From NCBI GenBank assembly GCA_000746765.1, contig JOSY01000069.1, positions 1 through 64,000 of the forward strand: a DNA stretch of 64,000 nucleotides, written 5' to 3'. Each line of letters begins with the position of its first letter. Positions within the stretch are counted from its first letter, which is position 1. This DNA comes from Marine Group I thaumarchaeote SCGC AAA799-D11 (GTDB lineage Archaea; Thermoproteota; Nitrososphaeria; Nitrososphaerales; Nitrosopumilaceae). The translations under genes and the position numbers were made by a program. This document shows positions 1-10,536 of the stretch, piece after piece. The notes beneath the pieces were generated by a model. The model was not told where the DNA came from and searched no databases. It worked only from the letters and a program-made list of their open reading frames with translations.

Positions 1-618
1 ACTGAAGAAAAAATTAGAAAATTAGTACAAGGGAACACAGTATTTGTTATAGGTTCTGGACCATCACTGTCATATGCAATTCCAAAATTAAAGAACCTAA
101 AAAAAGAAATCAAAATTGCAGCAGATAGTTCACTAAAAGCACTATTAGAAAATGGAATTACACCAGATATCGTTGTAACAGACTTAGATGGTGATGAAAG
201 ATCATTGAAAAAAATTGCAAAAAAAACAATTTTTGTGGCTCATGCACATGGAGACAATATTGAGAAATTAGAGTTGGTAAAAAAATTCAAAAATTGTATT
301 GGAACTACACAAACAAAACCATTTAAAAAAATACAAAATTTTGGAGGATTTACAGATGGAGACAGAGGAGTTTTTCTAGCAAATCATTTTGAAGCAAAAA
401 AGATAATTCTATTTGGAATGGATTTTGGAAATCGGATAGGTAAATTTTCAAATACAAAAAAATCTGAAAGAAAAATAAAATTGAAAAAATTGAAAAAAGG
501 AAAATCACTCTTAGAATGGCTAGCTACAAAATCAAAATCAGAATTATTTACTACTTCAAGCAGGATAGAAGGGTTTGAAAAAATACCATACAAAAGCCTA
601 GATATTATAATTACCTAG
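1..618 (+). CDS. MptE-like (DUF115) 6-hydroxymethylpterin diphosphokinase-type protein, 5' truncated by window edge
   Basis: Frame 1 is open from base 1 (TEEKIRKLVQGNTVFVIGSGPSLSYAIPKLK...DIVVTDLDGD...AHAHGDN) into the 205..618 ORF; GxGPSL and TDLDGD motifs. Confidence 0.8.
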   Translation, partial: TEEKIRKLVQGNTVFVIGSGPSLSYAIPKLKNLKKEIKIAADSSLKALLENGITPDIVVTDLDGDERSLKKIAKKTIFVAHAHGDNIEKLELVKKFKNCIGTTQTKPFKKIQNFGGFTDGDRGVFLANHFEAKKIILFGMDFGNRIGKFSNTKKSERKIKLKKLKKGKSLLEWLATKSKSELFTTSSRIEGFEKIPYKSLDIIIT

Positions 619-653
619 AATGCATTTAATACCCATTCCTCATTTATCAAATT

Positions 654-1226
654 ATGAAATTTTCAGAGGAACAAATGAAGGGGATTGTTACTTTGAAGGA
701 AAGTTTGATCGAGCAAGTCGACAAACATCATGAAGCCATAGAAGCTTTAGAAAAAAATATTACAATTTTAGATCTATTCTTAAAAGAATCTAGTTTTACC
801 AAGGCATCACAATTAACATCCACAGAAAAAGTTGAGCCTCAAAAAATCAAAGAATCAGTTAAAGAGTCACAAAACTCAATCCCAATTACGCAGGGAAAAG
901 ACGGAAAAGTTATTGCCAATGCATTTGTTACGCCTGAACAAGTCTCAATTGTATTAGATGACAATGTAGAGATTAGTGCTGACACTCCTCCTTTCAAATC
1001 ATTTTTCCTAGATAGAATAATAGGAGAAATGAAAAAGAAAGATTCAGCAGATGTAGAGAATGGGAAAATCCAAAGAGAATCAATAATTGATTATATAATT
1101 AACAAAAACGGTTCAGACATTAGAGAAATTATCATCAAAAATTACAGACAAAAAGAGAGAGTAAACGAATTAATCAATACAGCAGGATGGTCATTATCAA
1201 GAATGCTAGAGAACATCAACAAGTGA
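654..1226 (+). CDS. conserved hypothetical protein
   Basis: 190-aa ORF with coding-like composition, directly upstream of guaA. Confidence 0.75.
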   Translation: MKFSEEQMKGIVTLKESLIEQVDKHHEAIEALEKNITILDLFLKESSFTKASQLTSTEKVEPQKIKESVKESQNSIPITQGKDGKVIANAFVTPEQVSIVLDDNVEISADTPPFKSFFLDRIIGEMKKKDSADVENGKIQRESIIDYIINKNGSDIREIIIKNYRQKERVNELINTAGWSLSRMLENINK

Positions 1227-1230
1227 TCAT

Positions 1231-2754
1231 ATGGACAAGATTGTAGTTTTAGATTTCGGTTCACAATACAGTCATTTGATTTGTAGAAGAATTAGGGAAT
1301 TTTCAGTATATGCAGAACTAGTTCCTTTTGATATTAGTTATGAAGAATTACAAAAACATAATCCAAAAGGAATAATTTTTTCTGGGGGACCATCTAGTGT
1401 TTATAATTCAGATGCACCGGCTCCAGAAAGTAAAATTTTTGATATGAATTTGCCATTGCTTGGAATTTGTTATGGTCATCAATTAATTGTAAACAAGTAT
1501 GGAGGTAAAGTAAAAAGAGCAAATAAAGAGTACGGTTCATCACTACTTACAATTGACAATGACAAAGACTTGCTAAATGGTGTTGGTGAATCAGTTAGAG
1601 CATGGATGAGTCATGGTGATGAGGCAGAGGAGATTCCTCCTGGATTTCAAGTCATAGGACATACAGAAAGTGCAAAGGCAGCTGCAATAGCATCAGATGA
1701 AAAATCAGTTTACGGAATTCAATTTCATCCAGAAGTTGTTCACACAGAGCAAGGAACAGAAATTCTCAAAAATTTTGTTTTGAAAGTTTGTGGGGCAAAA
1801 CAAGACTGGACAATGGAAGGTTTTATTGATTCTGCAGTTGAAAAAATCTCAAAGATTGAGGGAAATGTGCTTTGTGGAGTCAGTGGGGGAATTGATTCCA
1901 CTGTTGCAGCACTATTAATTCACAAAGCCATAGGGGACAGGCTCAAATGTGTTTTTGTTAATAACGGATTGCTAAGGCTAAACGAAGAAACAGAGATTGA
2001 AACGATGTTCAAAGATAATTTCAATGTGAATTTTACATCAATTAATGCAGTAGACAAGTTTCTTGATAAGCTCAAAGGGGTAGAAGATCCTGAGAAAAAG
2101 AGAATGATTGTAGGGGAAGAATTTGTTAATGTGTTTACAGAGTTTGCTGAAAAAAATGGTCCATTCAAATGGTTAGCTCAAGGTACTCTTTATCCAGATG
2201 TAATTGAAAGTGGAGTTTCAAAAGGACCAGCCGATGTAATAAAATCACATCACAATGTAGGAGGATTACCTGATTGGCTTAATTTAGAAATTTTAGAACC
2301 ACTAAGAGAATTATACAAAGATGAAGTAAGAATGATTGCAAAAATTCTTGAAGTGCCAGAAAAACTTTTCATGAGACATCCTTTCCCAGGTCCAGGACTA
2401 GCTGTACGAATCATAGGAGAAGTTACACCAACAAAACTCCACATTGCTAAAGTTGCAAGTAAAATTGTTGAAGATGAGTTAGTAGAAGCTGACATGTACA
2501 GTAAAGTTTGGCAAGCTTATGCAGCAGTAGGAGACGACAGAGCAGTGGGTGTTGTTGGAGATGAAAGAAAATATGGAAACATTGTAATGATCAGAGTTGT
2601 AGACTCTATTGATGCAATGACTGCAGATTGGACAAGATTACCACATGGGCTATTAGAAAAGATGAGTAATAGAATAACAAATGAGATTGAAGATGTCACT
2701 TGGGTGACATATACTATTTCAAGTAAGCCTCCTGCAACAATTGAGCCTCAATAG
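1231..2754 (+). CDS. guaA: GMP synthase (glutamine-hydrolysing)
   Basis: GATase motif GICYGHQL, PP-loop GVSGGIDSTVAA, C-terminal RHPFPGPGLAVR and KPPATIEPQ. Confidence 0.98.
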   Translation: MDKIVVLDFGSQYSHLICRRIREFSVYAELVPFDISYEELQKHNPKGIIFSGGPSSVYNSDAPAPESKIFDMNLPLLGICYGHQLIVNKYGGKVKRANKEYGSSLLTIDNDKDLLNGVGESVRAWMSHGDEAEEIPPGFQVIGHTESAKAAAIASDEKSVYGIQFHPEVVHTEQGTEILKNFVLKVCGAKQDWTMEGFIDSAVEKISKIEGNVLCGVSGGIDSTVAALLIHKAIGDRLKCVFVNNGLLRLNEETEIETMFKDNFNVNFTSINAVDKFLDKLKGVEDPEKKRMIVGEEFVNVFTEFAEKNGPFKWLAQGTLYPDVIESGVSKGPADVIKSHHNVGGLPDWLNLEILEPLRELYKDEVRMIAKILEVPEKLFMRHPFPGPGLAVRIIGEVTPTKLHIAKVASKIVEDELVEADMYSKVWQAYAAVGDDRAVGVVGDERKYGNIVMIRVVDSIDAMTADWTRLPHGLLEKMSNRITNEIEDVTWVTYTISSKPPATIEPQ

Positions 2755-3120
2755 GTGAAAAATTTGGAATATGAAAAAATCTGTGATGATATTTTAAAAT
2801 GCGATAAAAAAATCAGATACGTAGGAGTCTATGACTATGGGGAACTGCATGATAAGATGCGCTCAGGAGTAGAAAGTTTCCTATCAAGAGAAGAAACAGA
2901 ACTATCACTATCTCAAGCAGTTTATCGTTGGTCTACACGTAAAAAAACATCAGAAAAGATTGGAAAACCAATATTTGCACTTGCAAAATACGAAAGAATC
3001 TACAGAGTAACAATTCCAATTGGTGGAGCAGGATTAATTTTGATTAGTACTGAATTAGATGCAAACGTAAATGAAATAGTCGACAGGGTTTTAGAAATCA
3101 AAAATAAATACTCGGAATAA
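2755..3120 (+). CDS. conserved hypothetical protein (DUF6659-like)
   Basis: GTG start abutting guaA stop; 121 aa; family call tentative. Confidence 0.65.
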   Translation: MKNLEYEKICDDILKCDKKIRYVGVYDYGELHDKMRSGVESFLSREETELSLSQAVYRWSTRKKTSEKIGKPIFALAKYERIYRVTIPIGGAGLILISTELDANVNEIVDRVLEIKNKYSE

Positions 3121-3126
3121 TTTGTG

Positions 3127-3393
3127 ATGGATATGGATTTTCATGTTTTTGATACATACGTAAAGGCAAAAGATGGTCACACAATGCATTTTGATGTGGT
3201 AACAGACAACAACAATGTAGAAAAAGCCATTTCTTATGCAAAAGAATGGCTTAGTACAATTGGAGAAGAAAATTCTAAAGTAACAACTGAAGAATGCAAA
3301 TTCTGCCATACACAATCAGTTCCAGAAGATATTGAAATTGAGATAATGACTAATGGTTATTTCATTTCAAAGATGGAAGGATGTCCTGAATAA
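3127..3393 (+). CDS. DUF2024-like protein
   Basis: MDFHVFDTYVKAKDGHTMHFDV...CKFCHTQ; ORF track starts at 3124. Confidence 0.7.
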   Translation: MDMDFHVFDTYVKAKDGHTMHFDVVTDNNNVEKAISYAKEWLSTIGEENSKVTTEECKFCHTQSVPEDIEIEIMTNGYFISKMEGCPE

Positions 3394-4263
3394 TTAGTTT
3401 AGTAAAGCAGCACCGTAAACACCTGCAGAGTCTCCCAATTCATTTTTCAAGATAGGAGTATCAACTGAATCTGAAAAAACTTTTTCGTAAACTGAATTTT
3501 TTCCTTCAGTGTACAAGAAATCAATATTTGATAGACCGCCACCAAGAACGATTGCATCAGGATCCAAAATATCAATCACATTTGCAAGGCCAAAACCAAA
3601 GTTTTCTAGAAATTCACTTTTCCATTTTTGTCCAACATCATTTTCAAGATTTGAGAGAATTTCAGGTATGGATTTTGTCTGTCCTGAGAGTAATTCCCAT
3701 TTTTTCTCCAATGCAGGACCACTGATGTAGGTCTCCACACACCCAGTTTTGCCACAATAACAAGGATTTCCATTATGATGTAATGTATGATGTCCCCACT
3801 CTCCTGCAATGTTGGTTCTTCCCGAGTGTAGTTTTCCATTAACAACAATTCCTCCACCAACACCAGTTCCCATTATCACACCAAAAACAAAATCAAATTG
3901 TTTTGCAGATCCCATTTTAGATTCTGCCATAACAAAACAATTTGCATCATTTTCCATAGAGATGTTTTTGTTTAATTTTTCTTCAAGATCCTCTTTGAGG
4001 GGTTTTCTAATTAGACATTGAGTGTTACTGTTTTTTATCAACCCAGTTTTTTTGGAAATTGCACCAGGAGTACATATTCCTAAAGAAAAATCCGAAACGT
4101 TACTTGATATTTCTGAAACTAAATTTGAAATGGCATCAACTATTTCATAATAATTCTCTTTTGGAGTAGAAATTCTTTTTCGCTCTAATACATTAAGTGA
4201 ATCATCTAACAAAATTGCTTCAATTTTTGTACCACCTAAATCTACACCTAATTTGTACAACAA
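3394..4263 (-). CDS. ROK family protein / sugar kinase
   Basis: LGVDLGGTKIEAILLD, GTGVGGGIVVNGKLHSG, CYCGKTGCVETYISGPAL. Confidence 0.92.
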   Translation of the reverse strand: MLYKLGVDLGGTKIEAILLDDSLNVLERKRISTPKENYYEIVDAISNLVSEISSNVSDFSLGICTPGAISKKTGLIKNSNTQCLIRKPLKEDLEEKLNKNISMENDANCFVMAESKMGSAKQFDFVFGVIMGTGVGGGIVVNGKLHSGRTNIAGEWGHHTLHHNGNPCYCGKTGCVETYISGPALEKKWELLSGQTKSIPEILSNLENDVGQKWKSEFLENFGFGLANVIDILDPDAIVLGGGLSNIDFLYTEGKNSVYEKVFSDSVDTPILKNELGDSAGVYGAALLN

Positions 4264-4300
4264 TAACTTATGAAAATTAGAATGCTTAAGTTTTAATCAA

Positions 4301-5929
4301 TTATCCCATTGGAGGCATGCCACCTGCGCCGCCACCTGGACCACCAGATACTGCAATTACGTCATCGATTCTAAGAATCATGCATGCAGCTTCTGTTGCA
4401 GATTTGATAATCTGTTCTTTAACAACAATTGGTTCTACAACATCAATAGAAAGCATATCTGCAATCTTTGTGTTTTTAGCATCAATACCAGTCCATTTGC
4501 GACCTTGGTTTTGTTTTGCTCTCAAGTTTGCCATGGTATCAATTGGGTCCATTCCTGCATTCTCAGCAATGGTTAATGGGATTACCTCTAATGCTTCAGC
4601 ATATTTCTTAATTGCAAGTTGTTCTCGTCCATCAAAATTGTCAGCCCAATCTTTGAGTTGAGATGCTGCAAATGATTCTGGAGCACCTCCACCAGCAACA
4701 ATTTCTGGTTTTTCTATCACATCTTTTACTACCATAAGAGAATCATGAATAGAGCGGTCAACCTCATCAATTACTCTTTGAGAACCACCACGAATCAACA
4801 TAGTAACAGACTGTGGATGTTTACATCCTTCAATGAATACCCATTTATCAGATTCAACTTTCTTTTGGTGAACTAAATTAGCAGAGCCTAGATCTTTTTC
4901 AGAGAGATCATCAATATTACTAATTACACGGCCACCAGTTGCTTTTGCTAGTTTAATCATATCACTTTCTTTTACACGACGTACTGCCATGATTCCATTT
5001 TTGGCAAGATAGTGTTGTGCAATATCATCAATTCCTTTTTGACAAATTAGAACATTGACTCCAAGGTCATGTAATTTGTCAACCATTGTTTTGAGCATTC
5101 TGTTCTCTTCTTCTAAGAACATCTGCATCTGAGTAGGATCGGAAATTCTAATTTCTGAACTCATTTCGGTTTTTTCAATTTCAAGTGCGGAGTTTAGCAA
5201 AGCAATGTGTGCTTTATCAATTTTGGTAGGCATTCCGCTGTGAACAATTTCTTTATCTAAAACAATTCCTTTAACGATTTGAGTATCTTGAATTGAACCA
5301 CCAGATTTCTTTTCAACTTTGATGTTTTCAAGGTCAACAAAATAGTCTTCACCTTTCTTCGTAACTATGCTAAGAATAGCATCAACTACAATTTTTGACA
5401 AGATGTCACTGTCTTCTGAGATTAATTTTGATTGCATGCTTGTTGTAGCAATTTTAATGAGTGATTCTTTATCATCAGGTTTGATTTTCTTGGATAATTC
5501 AGAATAGATTTCAAGAGTTTTTTCTGCGGCAGTTTGATAACCATCAACAATTGTTGAAGAATGAACATCTTTTTTGAGAAGTTCTTCTGCTTTAGCTAAA
5601 AGTGTACCTCCAAAAACTACAGAAGAAGTCGTACCATCTCCAACTTCATTATCAACAGTTTTTGAAATTTCAACCATCATTTTGGCTGCTGGATGTTGAA
5701 CATCAATTTCTTTGAGAATTGTTGCTCCATCATTAGTAATAGTAACATCACCTAAAGAATCAACTAACATTTTATCAAGACCACGTGGTCCAAGGCTGCT
5801 TTTTACTAATTCTGTAACTAATTTTGCTGCTGCAATGTTGTTTTGCTGAGCGTCTTTACCTTTTTGTTGTAATGCACTCTCTTTGAGTACTAAAACAGGT
5901 CCATTTGGTCCTTGTTGAATTGATGCCAT
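4301..5929 (-). CDS. thermosome subunit (group II chaperonin)
   Basis: LGPRGLDKMLVDSLGDVTITNDGATIL, GDGTTS, Gly-rich C-terminus GGPGGGAGGMPPMG. Confidence 0.98.
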   Translation of the reverse strand: MASIQQGPNGPVLVLKESALQQKGKDAQQNNIAAAKLVTELVKSSLGPRGLDKMLVDSLGDVTITNDGATILKEIDVQHPAAKMMVEISKTVDNEVGDGTTSSVVFGGTLLAKAEELLKKDVHSSTIVDGYQTAAEKTLEIYSELSKKIKPDDKESLIKIATTSMQSKLISEDSDILSKIVVDAILSIVTKKGEDYFVDLENIKVEKKSGGSIQDTQIVKGIVLDKEIVHSGMPTKIDKAHIALLNSALEIEKTEMSSEIRISDPTQMQMFLEEENRMLKTMVDKLHDLGVNVLICQKGIDDIAQHYLAKNGIMAVRRVKESDMIKLAKATGGRVISNIDDLSEKDLGSANLVHQKKVESDKWVFIEGCKHPQSVTMLIRGGSQRVIDEVDRSIHDSLMVVKDVIEKPEIVAGGGAPESFAASQLKDWADNFDGREQLAIKKYAEALEVIPLTIAENAGMDPIDTMANLRAKQNQGRKWTGIDAKNTKIADMLSIDVVEPIVVKEQIIKSATEAACMILRIDDVIAVSGGPGGGAGGMPPMG

Positions 5930-5973
5930 TTAGATTCAGCTTCAATCCCCTGAATCCCCCTTTTTAACATTAC

Positions 5974-7737
5974 TTAGTTGATCGGCGAGATGTAACTTCG
6001 TTTTTTCACATCAACTATACCGCCTGAAAGAATTCTAACAGATGGCAAGGCCAAAAATGGTAAGAACAAAGGAATTAGATGAGGTCTAGAAAACTTGCAT
6101 CCAGAATCAACAATAGAGTTATTAATTTTTTCAAAATTAGATGAAACTTTTTCAAATGAATCAGTTGAAACAATTCCTGCAAATTGCAAAGGTAACGAAG
6201 CAAGAATTTTACCAGATTTTACTACAACTAAGCCACCTTGATTTTTGATTAGATGGTTTGAAGCAACTGCCATATCAGAATCATTTGAACCAATAACGAT
6301 CATGTCATTTTCATGAAAACTCCATGTAGATGCAAACGCGCCAATATCAGCACCAAAATTTTCAAGAAACCCTATAGCATGTTTTTTCGTTCCATGAGTT
6401 CTATCAAAAGCTGCAACTTTCCAAATATCAGAGTCCAATGATGCAGAAACCAGATTATTTTTTGATTGGAGTTCAGCAGTTCCTATCTTTGTTATAATTT
6501 CAGTCTGCATGAAAATGGTATTTGCAATAACATCTTTCTTTTTAGATTTTATTTGAAAGTCATTTTTTGAGAATTTTTTTAATTTTACAGTATTTTTTGC
6601 CCAAGGAGAAATTGTTTTTTTCTTTATAGGATAAACAATTTTTCCATCAGATACTGCAAGTTTTCCACCTAGAAATACAGTTTTAGGTTTGAAGGATTTC
6701 AAATCATTGAAAATTAGAATATCAGCTAATTTTCCAGGGGCAATGCCGCCAAGATCTTTTCCCATGTTATAATAATCAAAATTATTTTTGGATGCCATAG
6801 TTACAGCATCAATTGGGTCTAAACCAAGTTTGATAGATTCACGAATGCAATGATCAATGTGGCCAAATTTTGAAATGTCTTTTGGATCAAGGCCATCTGA
6901 ACAAAACATCAATCTATCAATATATGTTCCATGAGATAATACTCGGGGAATAATTTCTTTCAAATCACGTCTAATAGAGCCTTCTCTAATCATTATCCAC
7001 ATTCCAAGACGTAATCTCTCTAACACTTGATCAAAATTGATTGGTTCGTGACAAGAAAGAACTCCAGAAGAGACATATGCATTGAGTTTTTTTTCACTTG
7101 CGCCTGCAGTATGTCCATTGATAATACAATCGCATTCTAACATTGCTGAAAGAGATTTCATTGTTTTTGGTTCACGGAGAGTAACTTTAGTCCAAGAAAA
7201 AACTTCACCTAATCCAAGGACATGTGGATGTTTTACTGCAGACTTTTCTTGAGATAAAGTAAGAGTATTGCTGTTGCTAAACTTTGCATCAACAGGTAAT
7301 CCACCAGGAACAACTTGGAAAATTCTTACAGGAAGATCTTCTCCCAATTTTAAAAATTCTTGAAACCCCTTGTATCCACCTACACTAACAATATCAATTG
7401 GATCAGAGAAAAGAGAAGTTACACCACAAAGAAGTGCTTGTTTTGCAAATTCTGAAGGAAGTACGAATTGATCAATGTGTACATGAGGATCTGCAAAACC
7501 AGGACCAACATACTTGTTTTTGATATCAATGATTTTGGTTTTAGGGCCTTTGGCATGTGTTGCGTCTGGACCAACATATGCAATTCTATCACCAGTTATT
7601 GCAATCTGGGTTTTTGGAATGATTTCTCTTGTGTAGACAGATAGTAAATTACAATTTTTTAAAATCAAGTCGGCTTTCTTTTCGCCCATAGCCACTGAAT
7701 TTAGAGCAGAGATCGAATTTGCTAGGCTCGAAGTCAC
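5974..7737 (-). CDS. ade: adenine deaminase
   Basis: GFADPHVHID, amidohydrolase motifs, conserved C-terminal domain; 587 aa. Confidence 0.9.
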   Translation of the reverse strand: MTSSLANSISALNSVAMGEKKADLILKNCNLLSVYTREIIPKTQIAITGDRIAYVGPDATHAKGPKTKIIDIKNKYVGPGFADPHVHIDQFVLPSEFAKQALLCGVTSLFSDPIDIVSVGGYKGFQEFLKLGEDLPVRIFQVVPGGLPVDAKFSNSNTLTLSQEKSAVKHPHVLGLGEVFSWTKVTLREPKTMKSLSAMLECDCIINGHTAGASEKKLNAYVSSGVLSCHEPINFDQVLERLRLGMWIMIREGSIRRDLKEIIPRVLSHGTYIDRLMFCSDGLDPKDISKFGHIDHCIRESIKLGLDPIDAVTMASKNNFDYYNMGKDLGGIAPGKLADILIFNDLKSFKPKTVFLGGKLAVSDGKIVYPIKKKTISPWAKNTVKLKKFSKNDFQIKSKKKDVIANTIFMQTEIITKIGTAELQSKNNLVSASLDSDIWKVAAFDRTHGTKKHAIGFLENFGADIGAFASTWSFHENDMIVIGSNDSDMAVASNHLIKNQGGLVVVKSGKILASLPLQFAGIVSTDSFEKVSSNFEKINNSIVDSGCKFSRPHLIPLFLPFLALPSVRILSGGIVDVKKRSYISPIN

Positions 7738-7807
7738 GATTTTTGATTAGGTTTTGCGCCTATTATAGATTCAATGCTTAAATTACGGTTGAGAAGGTTT
7801 TGTTGAT

Positions 7808-8089
7808 ATGAACATACCAAAGGTGATCCGAAAGTATTGTGCAAAATGTAAGACACATACTGAACAAAAGGTCTCCATTTACAAGGCTGGAAAGAGACGT
7901 GGTTCTGCAAGAGGTGAACGTAGACACGCTGAACGTAAACATGGATATGGTGGACAGAAATTCCCAAAATTAGCAAAACCAGCCAAAGTTACAAAGAAAG
8001 TTACTCCAATTATGACATGTACTGTATGTAAAAAGAAGTACAATAAACTAGGCGTTAGAATTAAGAAATTTGAGTTGGTGGCAGCATGA
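7808..8089 (+). CDS. rpl44e: 50S ribosomal protein L44e
   Basis: MNIPKVIRKYCAKCKTHTEQKVSIYKAGKRRGSARGERRHAERKHGYGGQ; Cys pairs. Confidence 0.96.
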   Translation: MNIPKVIRKYCAKCKTHTEQKVSIYKAGKRRGSARGERRHAERKHGYGGQKFPKLAKPAKVTKKVTPIMTCTVCKKKYNKLGVRIKKFELVAA

Positions 8090-8283
8090 AAAAAGATCAC
8101 GTCGAAATTCCAAAACCATCAAGTAAATTTCAAAAAGTTAACTGCAATGAATGTGGAGAACTACAAATTGTTTATTCACATGCATCAACACAAATTGCAT
8201 GTAATTCATGTGGAAACACAATTGCAGAAGCAACAGGTTCTAAAGCAAAAATTAATGGCAAAGTCTCAGGCAGTGCTGAGTAA
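8086..8283 (+). CDS. rps27e: 30S ribosomal protein S27e
   Basis: F..VNCNECGELQIVYSHASTQIACNSCGNTIAEATGSKAKI; overlaps L44e by 4 bp. Confidence 0.95.
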   Translation: MKKDHVEIPKPSSKFQKVNCNECGELQIVYSHASTQIACNSCGNTIAEATGSKAKINGKVSGSAE

Positions 8284-8850
8284 ATCATAATCTTGTTTAG
8301 TGTTTAGATTAAGTGCAATTCTTTTATCATCAAGTATTACAAAATTTTCTTCTAAATTTTCAAGTGAATTGATTTTTTGAGAGTCAATTAACGAAATTCC
8401 AGTAAAGTGGCATTTTTGGTTGTTATGAATTATAGAATATTCAGAATTAGTTCCAATAGAGGTTAATAGTTTTTCAGTAACAAGAATACTTGTCCAAATT
8501 TTGTTAGAATCATGTTGGTTTACAATTGTTTGAATAATTTTTTCATCTAATAATGGCATATCACCAGATGTAACAAAAACTAAATCATTGAATTTTTGTA
8601 ACACTAAATTAAGATCTTCAACATAGCCTAATCCAGAAGTATCAAAAGTTTCAATGTTATTTTCTTCAAGTAATTTTTTTGTCTTAGGGGAATTTGGACT
8701 AGTTACTGCAATAACTTTAGAAAAACAGTTTGAATTTTTTAACGAGTCAACAACATGTAAAATAATTGGTTTTTTGTAATGTAATAGTAATTTTTCATTA
8801 TCTAAATTCATACGAGTGCCTTTACCACCGGCCATAACAATGCCAATCAT
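8266..8850 (-). CDS. cobY: NTP transferase, probable adenosylcobinamide-phosphate guanylyltransferase (CobY type)
   Basis: MIGIVMAGGKGTRM, SGDMPLLDE; first in a cobalamin gene block. Confidence 0.82.
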   Translation of the reverse strand: MIGIVMAGGKGTRMNLDNEKLLLHYKKPIILHVVDSLKNSNCFSKVIAVTSPNSPKTKKLLEENNIETFDTSGLGYVEDLNLVLQKFNDLVFVTSGDMPLLDEKIIQTIVNQHDSNKIWTSILVTEKLLTSIGTNSEYSIIHNNQKCHFTGISLIDSQKINSLENLEENFVILDDKRIALNLNTKQDYDLLSTA

Positions 8851-9587
8851 ATGGACACAAACACCATCAGAGAAGCCAGTCTTGTAAGTTCATTCGTAGC
8901 ACCAATTACATCTCCAGTGATTCCACCAAAACTACGAGTAGATACACCAAGTAGGAATAATGTCAATGCAACAGTAACTCCAAGCATTATCAGCCCAGTT
9001 GTTTCACCTATCAAGGCTACAGGAATAAGCATGATGATAAAGGCTGCAGCTAATTTTTTCTTGTCTTTCATCAGATGGACAAATGGTGAATTTGAGCCTG
9101 AGGCAGCTGAATTTCCCAAACTTGCCAAAAGCACCATTGAAAACTTGGCTAAAATTTCACTTATCAGAATTGCCTTAAACAAATCAAACCCACTAGTAAG
9201 CGATATTGTAATAATCAATCCAATAAGATACAAAACGAGTCCAACAATACCTGCTGAACCAGTAGAAAGATCTTTCATTGCTTTGATTTTTTTCTCTTTT
9301 GTTCCTTTTACCATGAGTCCATCTGCAAAATCTGCTAGTCCATCAGCATGATGAATACCAGTAACAATTGCAATAGATGCAACAACTAACAGACTAACAA
9401 GTAATGGATCTAAAAAGAAAGATAATCCAAAACCAAATGAACCAACCAATAGCCCAATTGCAATTCCAACAATAGGAAAAACATACATGTATTTTGCAAT
9501 ATTTTCTAGAGTTGCATTTGATGACGGAAATATTGTCAGAAAAGAAAAGACAGAACCAATTTCTTTAAGCATGTATCCACCATCCAA
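8847..9587 (-). CDS. cobS: adenosylcobinamide-GDP ribazoletransferase
   Basis: FLTIFPSS, HHADGLADFADGLMVKGTKEKKIKAMKDLSTGSAGIVG; likely starts at internal MLKEIGS. Confidence 0.93.
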   Translation of the reverse strand: MDGGYMLKEIGSVFSFLTIFPSSNATLENIAKYMYVFPIVGIAIGLLVGSFGFGLSFFLDPLLVSLLVVASIAIVTGIHHADGLADFADGLMVKGTKEKKIKAMKDLSTGSAGIVGLVLYLIGLIITISLTSGFDLFKAILISEILAKFSMVLLASLGNSAASGSNSPFVHLMKDKKKLAAAFIIMLIPVALIGETTGLIMLGVTVALTLFLLGVSTRSFGGITGDVIGATNELTRLASLMVFVSI

Positions 9588-10536
9588 TTAATGATAAAAC
9601 AGTAATGATTGGAATTGTAACTATTCCAAAGAATAAAACTGAAGTTAATTTCATAATAGATATTGCAGAGCGAACATGTTCTTTTGTAAGAGTTAGTTCA
9701 CCACTACCTAATTTGTAATGATTTACTTTTTCAAATTTTGTGCCAAGTGCTCCAGCTAAGGCAGCCATAGGATATCCTGCATTTGGACTTTCAGTTTTTT
9801 TACCATCTCGAATCATTATCTGATAAGATTCTTTCCAGTTGTTTTGTAATAGGGCAGCTGAAAGTATCATTACAAGTCCAGTGAGTCTTGATGGGATGTA
9901 ATTTAATACAGTATCACATGTAGCTGCAAACCATCCTAAATTTTTGAAGATGTTATTTTTGTAGCCTATCATGGAATCAGCAGTATTAATCACTCTATAC
10001 ACAAATGCTCCAGGTAGGCCAAAAATCGCATAATAAAACAGAGGCCCAGTTATTCCATCTACGGTATTCTCACTAACACTCTCAAGCACGCCTGAAATTA
10101 CATGATTTTTGTCTAAATCAGAGGTATTTCGTTTAACTATCATAGAGAGATTTTCTCTAGCTGAATCCAGATTATCCATCTCAAGGGATTCTACTACTGC
10201 CATTGCGTAACGTTCCATGCCTTTGATTGCAATAGTAGTCTTTAGCAATAAAGCACCCACTACAACTGAAACTATCAATGTTATCCAATCAGTTAAGAGC
10301 AACAAAATTCCATAATCCAGAATTAAAAGTAATGCAACAGTAATTCCAACTGGAATTGTAACTACAAATATGCCACCAACTCTTTCAAGTTTTTGATTTT
10401 GATTTTGTCCTAGAGGAGTTAATTTTGCAATCAATCCTCCAATCCAAGCAGTAGGATGATATCTGTTCTTTGGATCTCCAAATGCAAAATCAAGAACCAA
10501 TGCAAATCCTACAATCATCAGTGATTCTAGAATCAT
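9565..10536 (-). CDS. cbiB: adenosylcobinamide-phosphate synthase
   Basis: FGDPKNRYHPTAWIGGLI, SENTVDGITGPLFYYAIFGLPGAFVYRVINTADSMIGYK, ESPNAGYPMAALAGAL. Confidence 0.94.
   Translation of the reverse strand: MILESLMIVGFALVLDFAFGDPKNRYHPTAWIGGLIAKLTPLGQNQNQKLERVGGIFVVTIPVGITVALLLILDYGILLLLTDWITLIVSVVVGALLLKTTIAIKGMERYAMAVVESLEMDNLDSARENLSMIVKRNTSDLDKNHVISGVLESVSENTVDGITGPLFYYAIFGLPGAFVYRVINTADSMIGYKNNIFKNLGWFAATCDTVLNYIPSRLTGLVMILSAALLQNNWKESYQIMIRDGKKTESPNAGYPMAALAGALGTKFEKVNHYKLGSGELTLTKEHVRSAISIMKLTSVLFFGIVTIPIITVLSLIGWWIHA

Noticed and set aside
3509-3730. Plus-strand ORFs opposite the ROK kinase (also 3528..3725, 3809..4021)
   Set aside because: Antisense shadow ORFs inside a strongly conserved gene; no recognisable domain.
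7734-7976. Minus-strand 80-aa ORF overlapping L44e
   Set aside because: Antisense to ribosomal protein L44e, low-complexity translation; spurious.
8851-9351. 166-aa plus-strand ORF opposite cobS
   Set aside because: Antisense shadow of cobS; composition reflects the opposite-strand membrane protein.
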